A stretch of DNA of 14,729 bases from Planctomycetota bacterium. GTDB taxonomy: Bacteria > Planctomycetota > Planctomycetia > Pirellulales > Pirellulaceae. Where the stretch lies: positions 1 to 14,729 of the forward strand of contig JAPLNJ010001170.1 in assembly GCA_026692885.1 (NCBI GenBank), in the 5' to 3' direction. Under the pieces are notes generated by a model, which worked only from the letters and a program-made list of their open reading frames with translations, ran no database searches and was not told where the DNA came from. Below, piece after piece: positions 5,796 through 12,108 of this stretch. Within the stretch, counting starts at the first letter, position 1; every line of letters starts with the position of its first letter. Both the position numbers and the translations under genes were made by a program.

Positions 5796-7532
5796 ATGGG
5801 CATCATTTATCGAGTCAACATGGCTGATCTTTCCGTTCGTGTCGAAGAACCTGCGGACGACATCCGCGAGTTGGGCGGCCGAGCCTTGACCTCGGCCATC
5901 GTCGGCCGGGAGGTGCCGCCCACCTGCCATCCGCTGTCGGCCGAAAATAAACTGGTGATTGCGCCGGGCACGCTGACGGGAACGGGCGCCCCTTGTTCCG
6001 GCCGGTTGTCTGCGGGGGCCAAGAGCCCGCTGACCCGCGGCATCAAAGAATCCAATTCTGGCGGCATGGCGGCGATCGACCTGTCGATCTGCGGCATTCA
6101 AGCCATCGTCGTCGAAGGCCAACCGGCGGACAACCGGCTGTATCGGCTGGTGGTCAAGCCTGACGGCGTGCGCATCGAAGCGGCCGACGAACTGCGGGGC
6201 TTAGGCAACTACGACACCGTGGCCCGCCAATTCGAAGCCTGCGGCGACAAGGTCTCGTGCATCAGCATCGGTCAGGCGGGGGAACTGCGAGCCGCCGCGG
6301 CGAGCATGGCTGTCACGGATGTCGAAGGGCGTCCCACACGCCACTGCGGGCGCGGCGGTCTCGGCGCCGTCATGGGCGCCAAGGGCCTGAAGGTGATCGT
6401 GGTGGATGCGGCGGGCGGCCAGCGGCCGCGGCCCGTCGATCAGACGGCGTTCCGAGCGGGCGTGGCCAAATTCAACGCCGCGTTGCAGGGCCACCCGCTG
6501 ACGAGCCAGACGCTGCCGACCTTTGGGACCAACGCGCTGACGAACGTGCTGAATGCGGCCGGTGGCTATCCGACGCGGAACTTCCGTACCGGACAGTTCG
6601 AAGGCGCCGAAGCGATCAGTGGCGAGCGGCAGCACGACGTGATCGTCCAGCGTAACGGTGTCATCGCTCACGCTTGCCATCGCGGTTGCACAATCCGCTG
6701 CTCCCGCGTCTACCTGGACGAGCACGGCCAGTACCTGACCAAGGGGCCGGAATACGAAACCGTGTGGTCGCACGGCGGCAACTGCGGGATCGCTGACTTG
6801 GATGCCATCGCCCAGATGGATCGGCTGGACGACGACCTCGGACTGGACACGATTGAAACGGGGGCCACGATTGCCGTGGCGATGGAGGCCGGCATTCTGC
6901 CGTTTGGCGACGCGGCCGGCGCGATCCGCCTGCTAAAAGAAGTCGCCCAGGGGACGCCGTTGGGGCGGCTGGTCGCGGCGGGGGCCGAGACGCTCGGCCG
7001 CGCGTACGGCGTCGTGCGGATCCCGACGGTCAAGGGACAGTCGATGCCGGCTTACGATCCCCGCGCGGTTCAAGGGATCGGGGTCACCTACGCGACCTCG
7101 ACGATGGGGGCCGATCACACGGCGGGCTATGCCGTGACGGCCAATCTGCTGGGTGTGGGCGGTCACGTCGATCCGTTGCAGCCGGCCGGGCAGATGGAAT
7201 TAAGCCGCGATCTGCAAATCGCCACGGCCGCCATCGACACCTCCGGTTTGTGTCTGTTCGTGGCCTTTGCCGTGCTGGACCTGCCCGCGGCGCTGGAAGG
7301 CATCTGCGAGATATATGGGGGACTGTACGGCCGGCTCTTTACCGCAGCGGATTTCCTCGCGCTGGGACGCAAAACGCTGGCCCGCGAGCGGGCGTTCAAC
7401 GCGGCCGCCGGCTTCGGCCCGGTGGACGACCGCCTGCCGGATTTCTTCCTCCAAGAGAAATTGCCTCCGCACAACGTCGTGTTCACGGTGCCGAACTGCG
7501 AATTGGATCGCGTGTTTGAGACGATTCAGTAG
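5796..7532 (+). CDS. Aldehyde ferredoxin oxidoreductase family (tungsten pterin) enzyme
   Basis: A 578-residue protein, slightly shorter than typical AORs (about 600). Family members oxidise aldehydes to acids, or run related two-electron reactions, with a bis-tungstopterin and a [4Fe-4S] cluster, passing electrons to ferredoxin. Visible family features: SAENKLVIAPGTLTGT and GRLSAGAKSPLTRGIKESN near residues 48-88 (AOR N-domain), the pterin-binding RGGLGAVMGAKGLKVIVV at 186-203, GPEYET at 317-322, and GADHTAG at 438-444. Probable cluster ligands are Cys294, Cys298, Cys302 and Cys486 (DTSGLC). The first pair is spaced CxxxC instead of the CxxC of the Pyrococcus enzyme. The start at 5796 follows AGGGAG (5781-5786) by 9 nt. 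No signal peptide, so cytoplasmic. A MoaD-like gene follows after 12 nt. Substrate cannot be told from sequence. Confidence 0.93.
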   Translation: MGIIYRVNMADLSVRVEEPADDIRELGGRALTSAIVGREVPPTCHPLSAENKLVIAPGTLTGTGAPCSGRLSAGAKSPLTRGIKESNSGGMAAIDLSICGIQAIVVEGQPADNRLYRLVVKPDGVRIEAADELRGLGNYDTVARQFEACGDKVSCISIGQAGELRAAAASMAVTDVEGRPTRHCGRGGLGAVMGAKGLKVIVVDAAGGQRPRPVDQTAFRAGVAKFNAALQGHPLTSQTLPTFGTNALTNVLNAAGGYPTRNFRTGQFEGAEAISGERQHDVIVQRNGVIAHACHRGCTIRCSRVYLDEHGQYLTKGPEYETVWSHGGNCGIADLDAIAQMDRLDDDLGLDTIETGATIAVAMEAGILPFGDAAGAIRLLKEVAQGTPLGRLVAAGAETLGRAYGVVRIPTVKGQSMPAYDPRAVQGIGVTYATSTMGADHTAGYAVTANLLGVGGHVDPLQPAGQMELSRDLQIATAAIDTSGLCLFVAFAVLDLPAALEGICEIYGGLYGRLFTAADFLALGRKTLARERAFNAAAGFGPVDDRLPDFFLQEKLPPHNVVFTVPNCELDRVFETIQ

Positions 7533-7544
7533 CACAGGACGACT

Positions 7545-7778
7545 ATGCCCCAAATCAAAGTGCAACTGTACGCCGATCTGCGCCGGTACATCGACGGCGC
7601 GACGGGGATCGAGGTGGAGATCGAGCCGGGCCGGACGATCGGCCAAGTGCTGGATCAATTGGGTGTCCCGCGCGAGCAGGCGCGGATCCTCTTCGTCAAC
7701 CACCGGGTCGCCAAGCTCGATCAGTCGCTGCAGGGCGCTGAACGGTTGGACGTGTTCTCGGCGATCGGCGGCGGGTAG
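7545..7778 (+). CDS. MoaD/ThiS-like sulfur carrier protein
   Basis: A 77-residue beta-grasp protein ending in IGGG. In MoaD and ThiS the C-terminal GG is adenylated and converted to a thiocarboxylate, which in MoaD supplies the dithiolene sulfurs of molybdopterin or tungstopterin. Family marks here are the opening IKVQLYADLRRY, the ILFVNHRVA strand and the LDVFSAIGGG tail. The tail has three glycines instead of the usual two. The start has AGGA about 4 nt upstream, and the gene sits 12 nt after the AOR stop, so the two are almost certainly co-transcribed. MoaD-like genes beside AOR genes are well known, and this one probably supports the AOR's cofactor. No partner genes (moaE, moeB) lie nearby. 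Confidence 0.9.
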   Translation: MPQIKVQLYADLRRYIDGATGIEVEIEPGRTIGQVLDQLGVPREQARILFVNHRVAKLDQSLQGAERLDVFSAIGGG

Positions 7779-7794
7779 TGCTCCGCGCCGTCGT

Positions 7795-7819
7795 AGGTTC
7801 TGCTGACCGAGCAGGACCT
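7795..7819. terminator. Hairpin between convergent genes, possible bidirectional terminator
   Basis: AGGTTCTGCT (7795-7804) and AGCAGGACCT (7810-7819) pair with one mismatch around a 5-nt loop. It lies in the 40-nt gap between the MoaD-like gene and the sulfatase, touching the sulfatase stop codon. No T-tract follows on either strand, so intrinsic termination is uncertain. Confidence 0.4.
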
Positions 7820-9255
7820 CAACGGGCCCGTCCCAGACGTTGTTGTTTCTCTTTCCGTTTCTCTTTCTGGTTCGGCTTGCGTTCGGGCGATGATCGCTCC
7901 ACCCCCGGCGGCGACCACGCGGGATCCTTGGGATTGGCCACCGTCAGTGGGAAATCGTCGCCGTACTCCTGCTGAGCGTGTTTCAGCAGTGTCATCATTT
8001 CGGCGACTTTCGCGGCGCACACTGGATCGGCGGCGCGGTTCTGCATTTCACGCGGGTCGCTCTGCAGATCGAACAGTTGGGTCTGGTTCACCAGCGGGTA
8101 GCGGATCAGTTTCCAACGGTCGTCACGCACCGCGCGCTGGCAGTCGCGATAACCTGTGTAGAGATATTCACGAACCTTCGTCGTCTTGCCGACGATCACC
8201 GGAGCCAGGCTCTTGCCTTCCACGCCGTCCGGCACGGCTGCGGAGGCGAAGTCACAAAAGGTGGGAAACAAGTCCAGCAGGTAGACCAGCGCGTCGGTCC
8301 GGCCCTGCGGGATGCCGGGACCGGCCACCACCAACGGGACGTGCATGCCGCCGAACTCGTACAGATTCTGCTTGCCAAACAGGCCGTGCTCGCCCAGCGA
8401 CAGGCCATTGTCACCGGTGAAAATGATGATGGTTTGGTCGAATTGGCCCAGTTCGCGCAGCGTTTGGAAGATCCGCCCCACATGGTGGTCCAAGCAGGAG
8501 ATGCAGGCGTAGTAGTCGGCGATCTGGCGACGGGTGTTCTCCGGCGTGCGCGGCCAGGGGGCAAGGTGCTCGTCGCGCACGGTCAGCTCGCCGTTGTCGA
8601 ACGGGTGCAGCGGCAGGAAGGCCGCGGGCAGCGGTAGCTGGGCTGGGTCGTACAAGTCCATGAATTCCTGCGGCGCGATCCGCGGATCATGCGGCACGGG
8701 CGGGGCCAAGTAGATGTAAAACGGCCGCTCCTGCGGACGGTCCCGCAAGAACTGGATGGCGGCGTCCGCATGCCGCTGGCTGGACGTGGCCCGCGAATCG
8801 CCGCGGTCGTCCATCACCAGATTGTGGTCGAAAGCCTCAATGCCCGCCCGGAACTCGTTCCCGCCCTTGCCGGCATGAAAGGTTTCGTAGCCTGCCGCCC
8901 CCAGCACGCTTGGCAGGACCGCGACGGGCTCGGTCGGACCCCGCCCCGTGCGCCCGCCCGGAATACGCAGCCACGAACGCCCGGTCAACAGCATCGTGCG
9001 GCTGGGCAGACAGACGGCGCCGATCATCGAGCCTTGGGTGTAGCAATGCGTGAAGGTCATTCCGCTGTTCACGAGTTGGTCGAGGTTCGGCGTCTTGAGA
9101 TGGGGATTCCCCAACGCCCCGAGACCGTCCGGACGGTGGTCGTCCGCGTGAATGTGCAGAATACTCGGCTTCGGCTTGGGGCCGATATCCGCACCGCGGG
9201 CGTAGCCGCCCAACGCGAGAGCAATCGCGAGCCAGGACAGGCTGGTTCGGGTCAT
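7819..9255 (-). CDS. Secreted type I (formylglycine-dependent) sulfatase
   Basis: A 478-residue protein with a signal peptide (residues 1 to about 22, cut near YARGA). The alkaline-phosphatase-like sulfatase fold is clear: metal ligands Asp38-Asp39 in HADDHRPD, the modification motif at Cys82 (CLPSR, then TMLLTGRS), Lys130 in HAGKGGNE, His189 in VPHDPR, and Asp282-Asn283 in FTGDNGLSLGEHG. Cys82 would be oxidised to formylglycine by an FGE before export. The enzyme should hydrolyse sulfate esters, probably on polysaccharides, in the periplasm; the exact substrate cannot be read. The C-terminus ends in a Lys/Arg-rich tail of about 20 residues not typical of the fold. AAGGAG sits 6 nt upstream of the ATG. 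It is transcribed towards the MoaD-like gene. The only SUMF1-domain gene in the window lacks a catalytic cysteine, so activation likely relies on an enzyme encoded elsewhere. Confidence 0.95.
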   Translation of the reverse strand: MTRTSLSWLAIALALGGYARGADIGPKPKPSILHIHADDHRPDGLGALGNPHLKTPNLDQLVNSGMTFTHCYTQGSMIGAVCLPSRTMLLTGRSWLRIPGGRTGRGPTEPVAVLPSVLGAAGYETFHAGKGGNEFRAGIEAFDHNLVMDDRGDSRATSSQRHADAAIQFLRDRPQERPFYIYLAPPVPHDPRIAPQEFMDLYDPAQLPLPAAFLPLHPFDNGELTVRDEHLAPWPRTPENTRRQIADYYACISCLDHHVGRIFQTLRELGQFDQTIIIFTGDNGLSLGEHGLFGKQNLYEFGGMHVPLVVAGPGIPQGRTDALVYLLDLFPTFCDFASAAVPDGVEGKSLAPVIVGKTTKVREYLYTGYRDCQRAVRDDRWKLIRYPLVNQTQLFDLQSDPREMQNRAADPVCAAKVAEMMTLLKHAQQEYGDDFPLTVANPKDPAWSPPGVERSSPERKPNQKEKRKEKQQRLGRAR

Positions 9256-9402
9256 GAGGATCTCCTTGAACGTGTGGCGAAGCGGTCGGACCTGGGGTGT
9301 TCAGTCTGTGCCCGTCAAGACCAATTGATTTGATCCAATTTCTATTCCGCGATTGGGGCTGGGGAAGGCTTCCCGGTGGAGGCCGGCGTTATCCACTACT
9401 CT

Positions 9403-9680
9403 TCCGGCCCGAACGGGCCAAAACAAATCAGCCCAGGGCAGAGCGTCGCGGCGTAGCCGCAGAGCGACGCCCTGGGTACGGGTTCGATTCAGCACGGTAG
9501 CCCTGAAAGGGCGAAACAAATCGGTTCCTCCCCGCACGCATCGTTCGTCCGATGCGGCCAAGGCTTGTTTCGCCCCTTCAGGGCTGGTCTTCTCAATCCT
9601 CTCATAACCCAGGGCGGCGCTACGCGGCTACGCGGCTACGCTCTGCCCTGGGCTGATTTGTGGCTGCCCCTTTGGGGCGA
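9403..9680. repeat. Large compound palindrome, about 280 bp
   Basis: Two pairs of arms are nested. Outer: 9425-9477 against 9607-9659, both 53 nt, closely matching reverse complements built on AGCCCAGGGCAGAGCG and ACCCAGGGCG; each arm is also partly self-complementary. Inner: GCCCTGAAAGGGCGAAACAA (9500-9519) against its complement at 9565-9584, with a loop of about 45 nt. Outside, CCCGAACGGGCC on the left and TGCCCCTTTGGGGCG on the right are smaller GC palindromes. From memory, these two cores recur together in planctomycete intergenic regions. Short ORFs across it are by-products of the repeat. Confidence 0.85.
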
Positions 9681-9951
9681 AAACCTGTGCATCACGATCA
9701 GGGGTGCCCCAGGGGCCACTCGGTCATCCTGGATTTCGTAATCACTCCGCGAAGCAAACCAGAATGGGACAGAATCAGGCATTCGGGAAAACACCAATTC
9801 ACAGTAAAATCGCACAAACTGAACACCCCAGGTCGGCCCATTATGGCACAACCGCTGAACGACAGCATCCCCCGTGGACTGTGGATCGGGGTGGCGTGTA
9901 TCCTCGGAGGGGCGTTACGTTTGACCACCCGTGTAAGGACGGCGACCGACC
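9681..9951. other. Leader of the receiver gene, nothing assigned
   Basis: Between the compound palindrome and the receiver gene I see no convincing gene. An ATG at 9843 opens a 47-codon frame with one hydrophobic stretch (GLWIGVACILGGALRL) that overlaps the receiver start, but nothing else supports it. The stretch 9256-9402 upstream of the sulfatase likewise shows no gene; it must hold the sulfatase promoter on the minus strand. Confidence 0.5.
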
Positions 9952-10326
9952 ATGACAAAACGCGTTCTGGAAATTGGCAACTGTAATCTGGACCATGCGC
10001 TGCTTGGCGTTCTACTGAAACGCAGTTTTCAGGCCAATGTGGTCCGGGCCCACGACGCCTCGGAGGCTCTGGCGGCACTACGCAGCGGGCCGTTTGATCT
10101 GGTGCTGGTCAACCGCATCCTGGATCGCGACGGCAGCGACGGGCTGGAACTTATCCGGACGATTAAGGCCTCGCCGGAATTCGCTGCTACGTCGGTGATG
10201 ATGCTCACGAACTATCCGGAACACCAGGAGCGAGCGGTGGCCGCGGGCGCAGCGTCGGGCTTCGGCAAAGCCGAACTGCAGGCGGCGGAGACGCACGAGA
10301 AACTGGCGAGGTTCCTGGGCGAATGA
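9952..10326 (+). CDS. CheY-like receiver-domain protein lacking the phospho-acceptor Asp
   Basis: A 124-residue single-domain response-regulator fold: hydrophobic first strand RVLEIGN, third strand FDLVLVN, DGLELIRTIK helix and VMMLTNY strand. The acidic pair that normally follows the first strand is replaced by GNCNLD. The phospho-acceptor Asp at the end of the third strand is Asn54 (LVLVNRIL). The conserved Thr (Thr86) and Lys (Lys106) positions are retained. It is therefore probably an atypical receiver working through protein binding without phosphorylation. There is no output domain and no adjacent histidine kinase. The ribosome-binding site is weak (AAGGA, 12 nt before ATG). It converges with the small membrane protein gene, 19 nt between stops. 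Confidence 0.85.
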   Translation: MTKRVLEIGNCNLDHALLGVLLKRSFQANVVRAHDASEALAALRSGPFDLVLVNRILDRDGSDGLELIRTIKASPEFAATSVMMLTNYPEHQERAVAAGAASGFGKAELQAAETHEKLARFLGE

Positions 10327-10345
10327 GGCCCTGGACCCCAGTCAA

Positions 10346-10531
10346 TCACTTCTGCGTCAACAGGGTCGCCACGTAGGCTATGCCGCCAGCCACCGCGCCC
10401 AGGACGATCGCCAAGCCGAGCTTTCCGTAGGTGAAGTTCAGGCCCGTGTTGAAGATCATCTGGTAGGCTATCGCCGTGCAATTGAACGCCAGGGCGGCTA
10501 CCAAGACACGTTGTTTCTGGATTTCGTCCAT
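10346..10531 (-). CDS. Small two-helix membrane protein, function unknown
   Basis: A 61-residue protein with two predicted membrane helices, about residues 9-27 (LVAALAFNCTAIAYQMIF) and 38-58 (LGLAIVLGAVAGGIAYVATLL), and short charged ends (MDEIQKQR, LTQK). It starts 18 nt after the stop of the lipoprotein gene, with GGAAG 6 nt before the ATG, and is probably the last gene of that minus-strand unit. I do not recognise a named family. Glycine-rich second helices of this type are common in small inner-membrane proteins. Confidence 0.72.
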   Translation of the reverse strand: MDEIQKQRVLVAALAFNCTAIAYQMIFNTGLNFTYGKLGLAIVLGAVAGGIAYVATLLTQK

Positions 10532-10549
10532 AGGTCGCTTCCGCTAGAC

Positions 10550-11293
10550 CTACTTGGGTGCCGGTTCCGTCGGGACTCCTTCGGGCTGCTTCTCTGCGGC
10601 CGGCGCAGGCCGCGGCTGCTCGGTCTGCGGCGGTTCGCTTGGTGGCCCCGCGGTTTTCAGGCTGGCGGCGATGGCATACGCCACGTTTCGATACCTGGCA
10701 AACTGCGGCTCCTGCACGTCCAGGTTGAGCGTGTACAGTCGCCCGCCCGCCAGCGTCATCACTACCAGTCGCGGCCCGCGTCCGCTCTTGCGTTTGACCA
10801 TCTCCACGTAGACGGCACAAGCCGTGTCGCCAGCCATCACGGGTGTCACCGGCGTTTCCAGCGACTTGTCGCTGACGGTACGCGTTACCGCCTTGACGAA
10901 GTCCACAAGCGTCGCTTGGTTGACCTCTTTCAGCTCCGGAAAGGGCGTATCTTCGGCGGCAAACAGAATTCGCGGCAATTCATCAAGGCTGCCGCTCTTG
11001 GGATGCAAAGCCAGTAGGTAGCCCTGCGCGACAGACGACCGGTCGGAACTCTGTTCCCAACCCTGAGGACAGGCCACGGACAGCCGGCCTGCATCCTGAG
11101 GGAGTAGGTACGGCCCGACCTTGACCCGCAACTCGGCCACCGGGTGGTGCTTCGTCGGTGGCACATCCAGCTCGGCGGAGTCGTCATCCACCGCCGCTGC
11201 TTCGCCCGATACCGAACGGCGGCCGCAACTGGTGGCACACACGCAGGCCACGAGCACCAGACACCAGATCGTGCACCGACTGCGTCGTCTCAT
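10550..11293 (-). CDS. Hypothetical lipoprotein with Pro-rich tail
   Basis: A 247-residue protein. The N-terminus MRRRSRCTIWCLVLVACVCATSC has a basic n-region and a hydrophobic core with two possible lipobox cysteines, LVAC at residue 16 and ATSC at residue 23. Residues about 45-215 form a globular mixed region (VKVGPYLLPQDAGRLSVACP, GYLLALHPKSG, VVMTLAGGRLYTLNLDV, ARYRNVAYAIAASLK) whose secondary-structure rhythm suggests one alpha/beta domain. The last 30 residues are rich in Pro, Glu and Gln and probably disordered. GAGG lies 9 nt before the ATG. I do not recognise a family; the position between the basic protein and the small membrane protein suggests an envelope role for this gene set. 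Confidence 0.82.
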   Translation of the reverse strand: MRRRSRCTIWCLVLVACVCATSCGRRSVSGEAAAVDDDSAELDVPPTKHHPVAELRVKVGPYLLPQDAGRLSVACPQGWEQSSDRSSVAQGYLLALHPKSGSLDELPRILFAAEDTPFPELKEVNQATLVDFVKAVTRTVSDKSLETPVTPVMAGDTACAVYVEMVKRKSGRGPRLVVMTLAGGRLYTLNLDVQEPQFARYRNVAYAIAASLKTAGPPSEPPQTEQPRPAPAAEKQPEGVPTEPAPK

Positions 11294-11377
11294 CGTTCAC
11301 TGCCTCGGCACGACGAAGTAGGCTGGGTGCCACCCACCCTGCGAGAACCGAACGACTCCGATTCGCACGGCGTCAGC

Positions 11378-11707
11378 TCACACCACCTCAATGTCCTGTT
11401 TGCCCTTCTGGACGTAATGCGACTGCTTGCCGGATTGCGTCAGCGCGGCGGCCTTCTTCCGGGCCTCTTCCTCCTGATGGTACGGGAAAGTCGCGACCAC
11501 CTTGGCCGACTGATTGCACACCATCCAGACCAGTCTCTTGCGGACCTCGACCGCCTCCTTGCGGCTCTTCCGCTTCGCCGGCTTCCGTTTTGCGACTTTT
11601 TCTTCGCCCGGTGCAGCTTCGTCCGCTGCAGCTTCGCCCAGTCCAGCTCTCTCCGCGGCTTCAGCTTCTGCGCGGAGTGCTTTTCGATTGACGATCTTAC
11701 GTGCCAT
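11378..11707 (-). CDS. Small basic protein with Lys/Ala-rich N-terminal half, planctomycete type
   Basis: A 109-residue protein from the ATG at 11707 (MARKIVNRKALRAEAEAAE). A longer frame opens at 11770, but its extra 21 residues look unlike the rest. No clear ribosome-binding site precedes either start. Residues 1-60 alternate Lys/Arg with Ala/Glu, including KRKPAKRKSRKEAVEVRKR, resembling histone-H1-like or nucleic-acid-binding tails. Residues 60-109 are compact: LVWMVCNQSAKVVATFPY, HQEEEARKKAAALTQSGK, SHYVQKGKQDIEVV, a strand-helix-strand pattern. I recall similar short proteins in many planctomycete genomes without a known function. It is first in the minus-strand cluster, 84 nt before the lipoprotein gene. 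Confidence 0.78.
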   Translation of the reverse strand: MARKIVNRKALRAEAEAAERAGLGEAAADEAAPGEEKVAKRKPAKRKSRKEAVEVRKRLVWMVCNQSAKVVATFPYHQEEEARKKAAALTQSGKQSHYVQKGKQDIEVV

Positions 11708-12108
11708 GAGGGTTCGCCATGAATAGATTGTTACCAAACGGAAAGACACCGCCTCGCGGTGGTGGACCATCTAACGCACAAGATAACCGATACGCGGGAA
11801 AACCGCCAGTTGGCGTCCGCCGGGTGTGGGGCAAGAAAGATAAAGGGCTGGACGACGCGCGGCCGACTGGCCAAAATAGGAGACCTTTGCCGGGACGGGA
11901 CGGCGCACCTAACGACCGCCGTCGGCAGATTCCCGTTGCTGCGTACGGCTTGGCTGTTCGGAGAACCTTTCGCACGTATCGCCACGACACGAGCGGAAGG
12001 CCGATTTTACCCCGCTGAGATGTTTTCCTTGATCTCGGTCAAACTCCTGCGTGTAAGCTTCCCCCAGAAGCAAGTGACAGCACGAGGTTGGTTTGATCGA
12101 GGTCTGCT
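11708..12108. other. Divergent intergenic region, no gene seen
   Basis: This 401-nt stretch separates the minus-strand cluster from glgX and should hold promoters for both. Short frames on both strands have no family features. CACCGCCTCGCGGTGG (11749-11764) is a small hairpin. No large palindrome of the kind found elsewhere in the window is present. Confidence 0.5.
12029..12057 (+). promoter_or_regulatory. Possible sigma-70-type promoter for glgX
   Basis: TTGATC (12029-12034) and TGTAAG (12052-12057) are 17 nt apart and each matches the sigma-70 consensus at four of six positions. The element lies about 50 nt before the glgX start. This is weak evidence in GC-rich DNA from a phylum whose promoters are poorly described. 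Confidence 0.3.

Noticed and set aside
512..9255. SUMF1 protein and sulfatase as a linked sulfatase activation system
   Set aside because: They are 6 kb apart on opposite strands, the SUMF1 domain lacks a catalytic cysteine, and it is predicted to be an exported lipoprotein.
9843..9986. Possible 47-residue membrane peptide ending inside the receiver gene
   Set aside because: One hydrophobic stretch is the only support, with no ribosome-binding site and a 35-nt overlap with a better gene.
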